47,604 nt of DNA from an uncultured Flavobacteriales bacterium. GTDB taxonomy: Bacteria > Bacteroidota > Bacteroidia > Flavobacteriales > BACL11. Each line of letters opens with the position of its first letter. Position 1 is the first letter of the stretch. The notes under the pieces are model-generated. The model had not been told where the DNA came from and did not search any database. It worked only from the letters and a program-made list of their open reading frames with translations. The stretch covers positions 1 to 47,604 of the forward strand of contig CAJQJY010000014.1 in assembly GCA_905478765.1 (NCBI GenBank). The letters are read 5' to 3'. Shown here one piece after another: positions 17,320 through 27,400 of the stretch. Made by a program: the position numbers and the translations under genes.

Positions 17320-18582
17320 TTACCTTAAAATCTGTAAACGGTAGGAATCAAGATTTAAGAAAATGAAAAGTAGGATAGTAAAACCTATAAGTGAAGATCC
17401 CCCATAACTAATAAAAGGAAGAGGAATACCGATTACTGGTACTAAACCAATTGTCATTCCTATGTTTATTAAAAAGTGCATAAATAGAATAGTAGCAACA
17501 CTATATCCATATATTCTGCTAAAGTTTGATCTTTGCCTTTCAGCTAAAAAAAGTATTCGTAATAAAAGCCCTATAAATACAGACATAAAAAACAGACTCC
17601 CAATAAAACCCCATTCTTCACCTATTGTACAGAAGATAAAATCAGTACTTTGTTCAGGTACAAAATCAAATCGAGTTTGAGTTCCGTTTAAAAATCCTTT
17701 ACCAGATAATCCTCCACTACCAATAGCAATTTTGGATTGTATTAAGTTGTAACCAGCACCATGAGCATCAATTTTCTTACCCAACAATATGTTAATCCTT
17801 ATCTTGTGATGAGGAGCCAGGAAGTTATCAAACATATAATTCACACTTAAAACAAATACCATTGAAACTATTAAAATTCCGCCAAGTGCAATGATTTCTT
17901 TCTTTCTTTTTCTTGAAATTAGGAAAATAATAAAAGCAATTCCGGTTAGAATACTAACAAGTAGAATTTGATCTAATAGTAAAGAAAGAACAAATAAAAC
18001 ACCAACAATTAATCCTAAGATAAGTACGTTACCTGACAATCCTTCTCTATATAAGACTAATATAAAAGAAGCATAAACTAATGCAGTTCCTAAATCATTT
18101 TGTAAAATAATGAGTAAAAATGGAAGTAAAATTATTCCATAAGTTTTCAATTTATCCTGCAAGGAAATGTGCTTGCTATTAATGTTATTGTAGTACTTTG
18201 CTACCGCTAATGCTGTGGCAAATTTTGCAAATTCAGAAGGTTGAAATTTAAAAGACCCTAATTCAAACCAAGATGTTGCTCCACCTGTCATTGCTCCAAG
18301 GAAAAGCACCCCTATCAGCAGTAGAATTACTAATACATAAAGTAAATAAGTTAAAGAATAGAAAAATTTCCAATCAATTATCACTATTAAAAAAGCAATG
18401 AATGCCGCAACTCCAGAAAATAGAATTTGTTTTCCATACCTACTTTGAAGGTCAAAAGTAAATGAAGTATCAGCATTATATTGTGAAGCATAAATATTAA
18501 CAATACCAATAAACACTAGTGTTCCATAAAGTAAAATACTTACATTATCAATATTATCAAATATATTTTTTGAGCTTCTCAT
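17320..18582 (-). CDS. rodA: Rod-shape peptidoglycan glycosyltransferase RodA
   Basis: RodA is the SEDS-family lipid II polymerase that works with PBP2 in the elongasome. The 420-aa protein has about ten hydrophobic segments. Family signatures include FQPSEFAKFATALAVAKYY (about 112-130), LPFLLIILQNDLGTALVY, GKGFLNGTQTRFDFVPEQSTDFIFCTIGEEWGF (with the conserved Pro-Glu and acidic residues), and the C-terminal GIPLPFISYGGSSL. It is the last gene of the purH-mre operon: the PBP2 stop codon and the rodA ATG are directly adjacent at 18583/18582. The 49-nt gap to the convergent ppiD gene has no convincing terminator. Confidence 0.96.
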   Translation of the reverse strand: MRSSKNIFDNIDNVSILLYGTLVFIGIVNIYASQYNADTSFTFDLQSRYGKQILFSGVAAFIAFLIVIIDWKFFYSLTYLLYVLVILLLIGVLFLGAMTGGATSWFELGSFKFQPSEFAKFATALAVAKYYNNINSKHISLQDKLKTYGIILLPFLLIILQNDLGTALVYASFILVLYREGLSGNVLILGLIVGVLFVLSLLLDQILLVSILTGIAFIIFLISRKRKKEIIALGGILIVSMVFVLSVNYMFDNFLAPHHKIRINILLGKKIDAHGAGYNLIQSKIAIGSGGLSGKGFLNGTQTRFDFVPEQSTDFIFCTIGEEWGFIGSLFFMSVFIGLLLRILFLAERQRSNFSRIYGYSVATILFMHFLINIGMTIGLVPVIGIPLPFISYGGSSLIGFTILLFIFLNLDSYRLQILR

Positions 18583-20412
18583 TTAATCTTCTGCAATGAG
18601 ATTGCCGTCTAGTATAAACTTCTCCAGATAGCTATTTGAAATATGATTATTAATGTATTTATCAATCATCAAGGATGCAATCGGAGCTGCCCAAGTAGAG
18701 CCCCAACCTCCATTTTCTACATAAACTGAAATAGCTATCTTAGGGTTATCTTTTGGAGCAAAAGCAATAAAAATTGAATGATCTTCTCCATGTGGATTTT
18801 GAGCTGTACCTGTTTTTCCACAAATGTCAAGGCTTGCAATTTGACTATTTTGTGCCGTACCATCTTCCCCTGCTGTAACTTTTAGCATCCCATCAATTAT
18901 AGGTTCAAAATATTTTGCTTCTATGCTGCAATATTTCTTTTTTATAAAGTTACTATCAATATTTTCCTGCCCAGATATTTCTTTTATGATGTGAGGCGTA
19001 TAGTAAAATCCTCTATTAGCGATAATAGCCGTCATGTTTGCCATTTGTATTGGAGTGAGTAATAACTCTCCTTGCCCAATTGCCATTGAGATAACAGTAT
19101 TTGCATTCCAACTTCCTCTATAAAGTTTTTTAAAATAGGATGATTTTGGTAGCTTTCCAGGCGACCCAGAAATAAAGTCATTATTCATATAATTCCCAAT
19201 TCCGAAACTAGAAACATGGGAGTGCCAATTATCATAAGCATCAACAGTAGAATTAAAATTACTAAAATATTTATTATAAGCTGCACAGAAATAAGCGTTA
19301 CAAGATATCTCAATCCCCTTTTTTAAACTTAAGGGTGTTTTATGTGTATGGCAACCTACAAACCTTCCCTTTATTCCATAAGAATAACCCATATCTCCTT
19401 CGCAATTGAAATTAGTGTTAACAGTAATTCCCTTTTCTTGCAAAGCAATTAACCCATTAATCAATTTAAAAGTTGAGCCTGGAGGATAATTTCCTTGTAA
19501 TGCTCGATTAAAAAGAGGTTTATTATCATCTTTTGTTAGAACCTTGTAGTTCTCTGATCTTTTCCTTCCAATAAGTAAATTAGGATTATAGGTTGGAGCT
19601 GATATTAAAGATAAAATCTCACCAGTTGAAGGTTCAATTGCAACTATTGCTCCAATTTTATTTTGCATGAGCTTCTCTCCATATTTTTGCAGTTCAATAT
19701 CAATAGTTGATTTTAGAGTGTTTCCTGCAATTGGTAGTGTATCAAATTTACCATCTTGAAATTTACCTTGATCTCTATTATGAACATCCACTAACTTTAT
19801 TGTCATTCCTTTCTTTCCTCTCAATTCCTTTTCATAAGCTGCTTCAATTCCACTTACTCCATTCAAATCACCTTTTGTGTAAAAAGGATTGGTTTTAGCT
19901 TTAGTTCTATTTACCTCTCCTAGAAATCCAACCAAGTGGGTAGCTGAGTTGGTGGTATACTCACGCATAGTCAGTTTTCTTAAGTAAAAGCCGTGAAATT
20001 CATAAAGAATCTCCCCAAGTGTGCTTGAGTTTTCTTTACTAATGTGTTTGATAAAAACACTTTCTTTGTATTTGGAGTAATCAGCTGCTTTTTTGTATCT
20101 TTCTAAAAAATCTTCTTTAGTTATACCAACCAAAGTGCAGAATTTTAAAGTATCAATAGTTCTGTCATGAAGATCTTTTGGAACAATCATTAAATCATAA
20201 GCAGGTACATTTGCTACAATTAAGATACTGTCTCTATCATAAATAAGCCCTCTTACAGCATTTTGAACATCATACCGCAAAACATTATTATTAGCTGAGA
20301 ATTTGTAATTTTCATTAATGACTTGAATGTAAAAAAGTTTGGATAAAAAGACAAATGCAATCAATATAATAATTCCTATAACTACTTTATACCTATCTTT
20401 ATACTTTCTCAT
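18583..20412 (-). CDS. mrdA: Penicillin-binding protein 2, class B transpeptidase
   Basis: PBP2 cross-links peptidoglycan during elongation and pairs with RodA. The 609-aa protein has one N-terminal membrane anchor (VVIGIIILIAFVFLSKLFYI, about 10-29), then the PBP dimer domain. Its transpeptidase domain carries all three active-site motifs: STFK with the nucleophile Ser313 (in PPGSTFKL), SCN at 370-372 and KTG at 533-535 (CGKTGTAQNP). Its start overlaps the mreD stop by 4 nt (ATGA), and its stop abuts rodA, so coupled synthesis of the PBP2-RodA pair is expected. All catalytic residues appear intact. Confidence 0.96.
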   Translation of the reverse strand: MRKYKDRYKVVIGIIILIAFVFLSKLFYIQVINENYKFSANNNVLRYDVQNAVRGLIYDRDSILIVANVPAYDLMIVPKDLHDRTIDTLKFCTLVGITKEDFLERYKKAADYSKYKESVFIKHISKENSSTLGEILYEFHGFYLRKLTMREYTTNSATHLVGFLGEVNRTKAKTNPFYTKGDLNGVSGIEAAYEKELRGKKGMTIKLVDVHNRDQGKFQDGKFDTLPIAGNTLKSTIDIELQKYGEKLMQNKIGAIVAIEPSTGEILSLISAPTYNPNLLIGRKRSENYKVLTKDDNKPLFNRALQGNYPPGSTFKLINGLIALQEKGITVNTNFNCEGDMGYSYGIKGRFVGCHTHKTPLSLKKGIEISCNAYFCAAYNKYFSNFNSTVDAYDNWHSHVSSFGIGNYMNNDFISGSPGKLPKSSYFKKLYRGSWNANTVISMAIGQGELLLTPIQMANMTAIIANRGFYYTPHIIKEISGQENIDSNFIKKKYCSIEAKYFEPIIDGMLKVTAGEDGTAQNSQIASLDICGKTGTAQNPHGEDHSIFIAFAPKDNPKIAISVYVENGGWGSTWAAPIASLMIDKYINNHISNSYLEKFILDGNLIAED

Positions 20413-20912
20413 TTCTTCTTATTCTGAAACAATTCCAGTATTAAAATAAGAACAAGTGTAAGGATGCTACTCGAAACAATTTTTACAAATATGGCGAAGC
20501 TAAAACTTAAATGTTCTAAAGAAAATAATACTGTATTATGTATTATAATAAGCAAAAAGGCATAAGTGATAAATGATTTGCCACCAATCTTAGTCATAGA
20601 TATTTTGTCATAATCCCCAAGGATATTATGAGGAATACTTATTTTGGAAATTGTAGGTTTTACAAAAGCTAAAAGAACAGTTGCAGTAGAATGAAACCCT
20701 AAAACTCCTGAAAATAAATCAATTAAAAACCCTAAGGAAAAAGCATATACCAGTAAAAACCACTTTGGTGTTTTTAGAGGCAAACTAAGTATTAAAGCCA
20801 AATATAAATAAGGGTTGAGATAGCTGAAAAATAAAACTTCATTTAAAACTAAAATTTGCAATAAAACAAAGAAAGGTAGTAAGATAAGATATTTTAAATA
20901 GTGCTTATTCAT
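20409..20912 (-). CDS. mreD: Rod shape-determining membrane protein MreD
   Basis: A 167-aa polytopic membrane protein with about five hydrophobic segments, starting YLKYLILLPFFVLLQILVLNE. MreD proteins diverge greatly in sequence, so the identification rests on size, topology, the acidic FLIDLFSGVLGFHS motif (about 63-76, corresponding to the conserved loop with DLFSG) and its place between mreC and mrdA. It overlaps mreC by 8 nt and mrdA by 4 nt. MreD helps connect MreC, PBP2 and RodA in the elongasome. Confidence 0.9.
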   Translation of the reverse strand: MNKHYLKYLILLPFFVLLQILVLNEVLFFSYLNPYLYLALILSLPLKTPKWFLLVYAFSLGFLIDLFSGVLGFHSTATVLLAFVKPTISKISIPHNILGDYDKISMTKIGGKSFITYAFLLIIIHNTVLFSLEHLSFSFAIFVKIVSSSILTLVLILILELFQNKKK

Positions 20913-21717
20913 TTTTCATTAATTGTTCAAGTTTAAGCTGTTCTTCTGAATGAGTAGAATTAACTACATACACATATTTAAGATTGTTAAAATCTTCAAA
21001 AAGGCTAATATTTATGGTGTAAAATCCATCTTCTGAATTCTTTGTGAAATTTGCTATTGTACCAATATTTACTCCTTCAGGATAAATATTACTGTAACTA
21101 TTAGTAATAATAGTATCTCCTTTGTTTAATGGAATATGAACTGGTAAATCTTTAATTACTGCAGTCCTGTAATCAAAACCTTGCCATTTTAGTATTCCTG
21201 TATGCATATTCTTTTTAAGAAAAATTCCTGTTGCAGCTTTTTTATGCAAAAGAGAAAGTACTAATGAATAATTTTTACTTACAGAATATACTACACCAAT
21301 TGCACCCTCATTTGTAATAACTCCCATTCCATTTTTTATTCCACTTTTACTTCCTTTATTTAGGGTGATAAAATTATTCCTTTTATTTACTGAATTATTT
21401 ATCACTTTTGTTGGAATGTAATTGTATTTTTTATTTATAACTAATAAAGAATCAGTAAAATATTCAATATTATTTACAATAGAATGCAACTTTGCATTTT
21501 CATCAATAAGATAATCATTAGTTTCTTTAAGATCTAAATAGTTAGAAAAACTTGATGATGAATTGTGGAAAGCACTAGTATATTGAGTGCTGAATTCAAC
21601 AGATTTCGCCGCTTGAAAGCTATTTTTCTGTAAAAGCAAGGTAATTGAAAGACCTTCTATTAAAATAAATAATAATAGAAATTGATTGAGTTTAATAAAC
21701 CGTAAAAGGTTATGCAT
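20905..21717 (-). CDS. mreC: Rod shape-determining protein MreC
   Basis: MreC is a bitopic protein whose periplasmic beta domain activates PBP2. The 270-aa product has a short cytoplasmic tail, a TM segment (FLLLFILIEGLSITLLL, about 13-29), a coiled-coil-prone stretch (about 50-90, ending in LHSIVNNIEYF), and the family beta-barrel region with NFITLNKGSKSGIKNGMGVITNEGAIGVVYSVSKNYS. The C-terminal SEEQLKLEQLMKNE is helical. It is 13 nt downstream of mreB and overlaps mreD by 8 nt. Confidence 0.94.
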   Translation of the reverse strand: MHNLLRFIKLNQFLLLFILIEGLSITLLLQKNSFQAAKSVEFSTQYTSAFHNSSSSFSNYLDLKETNDYLIDENAKLHSIVNNIEYFTDSLLVINKKYNYIPTKVINNSVNKRNNFITLNKGSKSGIKNGMGVITNEGAIGVVYSVSKNYSLVLSLLHKKAATGIFLKKNMHTGILKWQGFDYRTAVIKDLPVHIPLNKGDTIITNSYSNIYPEGVNIGTIANFTKNSEDGFYTINISLFEDFNNLKYVYVVNSTHSEEQLKLEQLMKNE

Positions 21718-21730
21718 TTGCTCTTATCAG

Positions 21731-22753
21731 CTATTGGATTAGGAAAGTGTAATTATCGGTATTTTTAAGTGCTATTCCAGTTCCTCTTGCTACTGCTCTT
21801 AAAGGATCTTCTGCTACATATACAGGTAATTTTGTTTTCTTTGAAATTCTTTTGTCTAGACCTCTTAGCATTGAACCTCCTCCTGTTAAATATAGTCCTT
21901 CATTGTAAATGTCAGCTGAAAGTGCAGGTGGAGTATTGAAAAGAGCACTCATTACAGCCTCTTCAATTTGTTCAATTGAATTATTTAAGGCTCCTGCAAT
22001 TTCCTTATAAGTCACAATTACTTCTTTAGGTATCCCACTCATTAAATCTCTACCGTGTACAGCATAGTTAGCAGGTGGCTCTTCTAATTCAGTTAATGCA
22101 GAGCCTACATTGATTTTTATTTGCTCAGCCATAATATCACCTACAGCAATATTGTGCCTAGTTTTCATGTAGTTTTTTATGTTGTCAGTAAACTCATCTC
22201 CAGCAACTCTAATGGATTTATCACAAACAATTCCCCCTAATGATATGACAGCAATTTCAGTTGTACCACCACCAATATCAATAACCATATTACCTTTTGG
22301 TTCAAGTACATCAATACCTATACCAATAGCTGCTGCCATAGGTTCGTGTATTAGCCAAACATCTTTTGCTCCTGCATGCTCGGCAGAATCAATTACGGCT
22401 CTTTTCTCCACTTCAGTTACTCCTGAAGGAATACAAATTACCATTTTTAGAGACGGTGAAAAGATGGATCTTTTTTTCTGAATCATATCAATGAACCCTC
22501 TTATCATTTGCTCTGAGGATTGGAAGTCAGCAATTACACCATCTTTTAATGGACGCAAGGTTTCTATCTCTTTGTGTGTTTTTCCGTGCATTTGCTGGGC
22601 TCTTTTACCGATAGCCACTATATCTCCTGTTCTAATGTTTTTAGCAACAATTGAGGGTTCGTCCACAACAACTTTGTCGTTATGAATTATTAGTGTATTT
22701 GCAGTTCCTAAATCAATAGCAATTGCTTCTTGCATAAAGTCAAAAAATCCCAT
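21731..22753 (-). CDS. mreB: Actin-like rod-shape protein MreB
   Basis: MreB forms membrane-bound filaments that orient cell-wall synthesis. The 340-aa protein has the actin-fold nucleotide motifs: AIDLGTANTLI (phosphate 1, about 13-23), KPRE-type sequence replaced by KVVVDEPSIVA, MVIDIGGGTTEIAVISLGG (phosphate 2, about 155-173) and GLYLTGGGSMLRGLDKRI (adenosine region). VCIPSGVTEVEKRAV and WLIHEPMAAAIG are also typical. The N-terminus MGFFDFMQE could act as an amphipathic membrane anchor. It is the first morphogenesis gene after purH, 12 nt downstream. Confidence 0.97.
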   Translation of the reverse strand: MGFFDFMQEAIAIDLGTANTLIIHNDKVVVDEPSIVAKNIRTGDIVAIGKRAQQMHGKTHKEIETLRPLKDGVIADFQSSEQMIRGFIDMIQKKRSIFSPSLKMVICIPSGVTEVEKRAVIDSAEHAGAKDVWLIHEPMAAAIGIGIDVLEPKGNMVIDIGGGTTEIAVISLGGIVCDKSIRVAGDEFTDNIKNYMKTRHNIAVGDIMAEQIKINVGSALTELEEPPANYAVHGRDLMSGIPKEVIVTYKEIAGALNNSIEQIEEAVMSALFNTPPALSADIYNEGLYLTGGGSMLRGLDKRISKKTKLPVYVAEDPLRAVARGTGIALKNTDNYTFLIQ

Positions 22754-22765
22754 AGTCCTTTATTT

Positions 22766-24289
22766 TTAATGTTTAAAATGTCTTGTTCCTGTTAGTATCA
22801 TTGCTATATTGTTAGCGTTACAATAATCAATTGATAATTGGTCTTTTATTGATCCGCCTGGTTGTATTACAGCTTTTATTCCTGCATTATTTGCTAATTC
22901 TACACAATCAGGGAAAGGAAAAAATGCATCAGATGCCATTACAGAACCCATCAAATCAAAGCCGAAATTTTTGGCTTTTTCTACCGCTTGTTTTAACGCA
23001 TCTACTCTTGATGTTTGTCCAACTCCACTTGCAAATAATTGTTTTCCTTTTGCGAATACAATCGTGTTGGATTTTGTATGCTTACATACTTTTGAAGCAA
23101 ATACTAAATCAGTTATTTGTTCCTGTGTTGGAGCTAGTTTAGTAGCCGTTACCATGTCAGCAATTTTATCACTCTTCAAATCTTTATCTTGATGTAACAC
23201 ACCATTTAGTACAGTACGAAATTGTACTTTAGTTAAAGCAACTTCATTCTGTTGTAAAAGTACTCTGTTCTTTTTCCCCTTTAATAATTCTAGAGCATTA
23301 TTAGCAAATGAAGGTGCGATAAGCACTTCATAGAATAATTTATTTATTTCTTCAGCAGTTTCTAAATCTACTTCTTTGTTAGTGATAAGTACTCCTCCAA
23401 AAGCTGAGGTTGGATCTCCTGCTAAAGCAGCAGTCCAAGCATCTAATAAATTAGGTCGAGAAGCTAAGCCACATGCATTGTTATGTTTTAAAACTGCAAA
23501 TGTAGTTTCGTCAAATTCAGCAATTAAGTTCACGGCAGCATCAACATCTAGTAAGTTGTTGTAGGAAAGTTCTTTTCCGTTTAGCTTTGTGAACATAGTA
23601 TCTAGGTCGCCATAAAAAGTTCCTGATTGATGAGGATTTTCTCCATAGCGCAAAGTTTTTCCTTCACGGATACTTTCCTTAAATACTGGTGTGTTGTTGG
23701 TATTAAAATAATTAAAAATTGCTGTATCATAGTGGGAAGAAACATTGAAAGCAGTTTTTGCAAAACTTCTTCTTTCCTCCATATTTGTACTTGCACCATT
23801 GTTGTTTAACATCTCCAATGTTTCGCTATACTGGCTCATTTCTGATACGGTTAACACATCTTTAAAATTCTTTGCAGCAGCACGAATTAATGAAATTCCA
23901 CCGATATCAATTTTCTCAATAATGTCTTGTTCTTCAGCTCCTGAAGCAACTGTTTTTTCAAAAGGGTAGAGGTCAACAATTACTAAATCAAACTCAGGAA
24001 TATTGTATTGTTCCAATTGTTGTTTGTCGCTTGCTAATTCTCTTCTAGATAAAATACCACCAAATACATTTGGGTGTAAAGTTTTTACTCTTCCGCCTAA
24101 AATTGAAGGGTAAGTTGTAAGGTCTTCTACACGCTTTACGGCAATTCCTTGCTCTTCAATAAAGCTTTGTGTACCTCCTGTTGAGTAGATATTTACTCCT
24201 AATTCTGTTAGTTTTTTTACTATAGGTGCTAATCCGTCCTTATGGAATACGGAAACTAGTGCGTTTTTAATGGTTCTCTTTTCTGACAT
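22766..24289 (-). CDS. purH: Bifunctional AICAR formyltransferase / IMP cyclohydrolase
   Basis: PurH performs the last two steps of IMP synthesis. The 507-aa protein has an N-terminal MGS-like IMP cyclohydrolase domain (about 1-140, ALVSVFHKDGLAPIVKKL, IYSTGGTQSFIE, GGRVKTLHPNVFGGILSRR). The C-terminal AICAR transformylase domain contains the catalytic Lys-His pair in LKHNNACG, with SYNNLLDVDAA and FPFPDCVE. It heads an operon that continues into mreB, mreC, mreD, mrdA and rodA with 12-nt or smaller gaps. This linkage is known in several Bacteroidota. A perfect 7-4-7 inverted repeat sits just upstream of its probable -7 element. Confidence 0.97.
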   Translation of the reverse strand: MSEKRTIKNALVSVFHKDGLAPIVKKLTELGVNIYSTGGTQSFIEEQGIAVKRVEDLTTYPSILGGRVKTLHPNVFGGILSRRELASDKQQLEQYNIPEFDLVIVDLYPFEKTVASGAEEQDIIEKIDIGGISLIRAAAKNFKDVLTVSEMSQYSETLEMLNNNGASTNMEERRSFAKTAFNVSSHYDTAIFNYFNTNNTPVFKESIREGKTLRYGENPHQSGTFYGDLDTMFTKLNGKELSYNNLLDVDAAVNLIAEFDETTFAVLKHNNACGLASRPNLLDAWTAALAGDPTSAFGGVLITNKEVDLETAEEINKLFYEVLIAPSFANNALELLKGKKNRVLLQQNEVALTKVQFRTVLNGVLHQDKDLKSDKIADMVTATKLAPTQEQITDLVFASKVCKHTKSNTIVFAKGKQLFASGVGQTSRVDALKQAVEKAKNFGFDLMGSVMASDAFFPFPDCVELANNAGIKAVIQPGGSIKDQLSIDYCNANNIAMILTGTRHFKH

Positions 24290-24310
24290 TTTAGTTTTTT
24301 AATACTACTG

Positions 24311-24338
24311 CAATTTTACTTAAATCCTAGGGGATTTA
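24311..24338 (-). promoter_or_regulatory. Probable purH promoter with inverted-repeat candidate operator
   Basis: On the minus strand, TAAAATTG (24311-24318) is one base off TAnnTTTG and lies 21 nt before the purH ATG. Directly upstream of it is a perfect inverted repeat: TAAATCC (24321-24327), 4-nt TAGG, GGATTTA (24332-24338). The repeat occupies the spacer between the -7 box and where a -33 element would lie, the position of a repressor operator. No known regulator is assigned. Confidence 0.42.
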
Positions 24339-24388
24339 TGCTGTGTATCACATCAAAAAAATAAATTGTTGATAAGTTGAATTAATTG

Positions 24389-24416
24389 TTGATTAAGGGT
24401 TGATTAAGGGTTGATT
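24389..24416. repeat. Tandem 11-bp repeat upstream of purH
   Basis: TTGATTAAGGG occurs twice in tandem (24389-24399 and 24400-24410), followed by a partial third copy, TTGATT (24411-24416). A looser copy, TTGATAAG, lies at about 24370. It sits between the mfd stop and the purH promoter region. Its function is unknown; chance slippage is possible. Confidence 0.6.
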
Positions 24417-24423
24417 TTATCTT

Positions 24424-27400
24424 TTAACCTACTATCTCCTTACATACCTTTAAGGCTCCTTTTATATCAGAAATATCTTTTATTCTAATAGAAAGTTTTC
24501 CTTTCTTTTCTGTCATTTCACAGCTGTCAAAATGGTGTTTTAAATAATCCAAAGATTTTTTAAAGGCATCAGAATTATAGTAAGGAGAATCTGCTTTTGA
24601 AGGGAAGTAAGCACGCATTTTTTTATTTTTAAGTATGATACGCTCAAAGCCAATTTCTTTGGCAAACCACCTTAGTCGTAAAGCATCACACACATTGTAA
24701 ATTTCTCTAGGTACGCTACCAAATCTATCATTTAATTGTTCAATAAATGTCATAATTTCCTCTTCCTCAGTAAAGTTGTTTAGCTCTTTATAAAGGTTCA
24801 ATCGCTCGCTTATATTGCTTACATAAGTATCAGGAATCAATATTTCTAAGTCTGTATCCAACTGACAATCTTTCACATAGAACCTTTCTGTTTCATCTTC
24901 AAATAAATCTTTGAATTTTTCATGTTTCAGTTCTTCAATCGCTTCATTCAATATCTTTTGATAGGTTTCAAAACCAATCTCATTAATAAATCCACTTTGG
25001 TCGGCTCCTAATAAATCTCCTGCTCCTCTTATGTCCAAATCACGCATGGCAATTTTAAAGCCACTCCCAAGTGTTGAAAATTGCTCTAAGGCAGTAAGTC
25101 TTTTCCTGCTTTCTTCTGAAACTGTATGCAGTGGAGGACTAATTAAATAACAAAATGCTTTTTTATTTGAACGCCCAACTCTTCCTCTCATTTGGTGCAA
25201 ATCACTCAGTCCGAAATTCTGTGCATTGTTAATAATAATGGTATTGGCATTGGGTACATCTACTCCATTTTCAATAATTGTGGTGGAAACCAATACATCA
25301 AAATCACCTTCCATAAAATCAATCATAAGTTCTTCCAATTGCTTACCTTCCATTTGTCCGTGTCCAGTTCTTATTTTTGCATCAGGGCATAGCCTTTGTA
25401 ATAAGCCAGCTACTTCCTTTATGTTTTCTATTCGGTTATGTATAAAAAATATTTGTCCGTTTCGGGCCATTTCATAACTTATGGCATCACGAATTATTTC
25501 CTGATTAAAGCCAATAATATTAGTTTCTACCGACTGTCGGTTAGGAGGTGGAGTATTGATGAGTGATAAATCCCTTGCGCCTAGTAATGAAAATTGTAAT
25601 GTTCTTGGGATAGGAGTTGCACTTAAAGTTAGGGTGTCAATATTTTCTTTGAACAGCTTAAGTTTATCTTTTATATTTACTCCAAATTTTTGCTCTTCAT
25701 CAATTATCATTAGTCCTAAATCCAAAAATTTCACATCTTTTCCTACTATCCTGTGTGTTCCTATAAGGATATCAATTTCTCCTCTCGCTACTTTTTCGAG
25801 TGTTTCTCTTTGCTGCTTAGGTGTTTTAAATCTGTTGATGTAATCAACCGTGCAAGGTAAGTGTTTAAATCTCTTTTTAAATGTTTTGTAATGTTGTAGC
25901 GCTAAGATAGTTGTAGGGACTAAAACCGCAACTTGTTTGCTGTCCGCTACTGCTTTAAATGCTGCTCTTATTGCAATTTCAGTTTTACCAAATCCTACAT
26001 CTCCACATACTAATCTGTCCATTGGCATTTCCTTTTCCATATCATCTTTTATAGCAATGGTTGCTTTGCTTTGGTCAGGGGTGTCTTCATACATAAATGA
26101 AGCCTCCAGCTCATGTTGCAAATAAGTATCTGGTGCGAATGCAAATCCTTTTTTCAGTTTTCTTTTTGCGTATAAGTTAATGAGGTTAAATGCAATTTTT
26201 TTTACTCTTAATTTTGTTTTTGCTTTTGTTTTTTTCCAAACTGGTGAGCCTAACTGATTGATTTTAGGAACACCTCCTTCCTTTCCTGAAAATTTAGCGA
26301 TTTTATGAAGTGAATGTATGCTGATGTAAAGTATGTCTCCAGCTTTATAAGTCAGCTTTATTACCTCCTGATACTTCCCGTTATTTTCAATTTTGTGTAG
26401 GCCTTCAAATTTTCCGATACCATGATCAATATGAGTTACAAAATCACCAAGTTCTAGCTGTGTAAGTTGCTTTATTGTTATGGCTTGCTTATCAGTAAAT
26501 TTAGTTTTTGATTTAAATTTATGATACCTGTCAAAAATCTGATGATCGGTATATATTGCTTGTTTATTGGTAAAGTCAATAAATCCTTCATGCAATGAAA
26601 ATAGGATGCATTTGTAATTCAGCTCTTCCTCTGAGTGTTTAAATATGGCATTAAATCTTTCTTCCTGCTCATCTGATGAGCACAGAATAATATTTTGTAA
26701 TCCTTGTTCTTTATTCTTTAATAAATCCTCTTTTAGTAAATCAAACTGCTTGTTAATTTTGGTTAATGAAGTGGTGTTTACTACTATGGTTTTATCGCTA
26801 TCAAAATAAGTGTTGTTTGCATTTTCAATTATGCAGTAGTTTTTCAGTTCTACTGAAAAATCCTCTCCATTTGTAAATAAATATTTTGGGTCTAAGTGGT
26901 TGATTACACTCTCTTTTATCTTTTGATATTCTTCTTCAGCTCGTGCAAAATAATCAGTTAGTATTCCTTTAGTGTATTTGATGTCTTTAGTCCATATTAC
27001 AGAATTGCTAGGCAGATATTCTAAAAAACTTACTTGTGTATTTTTACTTTTTTTAGCTTCAGTATTTGGGATAATTGTTATTTTATCTTCAGAGTGTAGA
27101 GATAGCTGAGTGTTTACATCAAAAGTTCTGATGCTCTCAATTTCAGTATCAAAGAACTCCAAACGAAAAGGGTATTCATCTGCATAAGAGTAAACATCAA
27201 GTATTCCTCCTCTTATAGAGTATTGCCCTACTTCAATCACAAAATCAACTGCTTCAAAATGTAAGTCTTGCAGTATTTCTTCCAAATCTTCAATAGCAAT
27301 GTCCTCTCCTTTTTTAAGGGTAATGGTGTGTTTTTTAAGCTCTTTTCTGCTTACTACTTTTTCTGATAATGCTTCAGAATAAGTTACAATTATGGGATTT

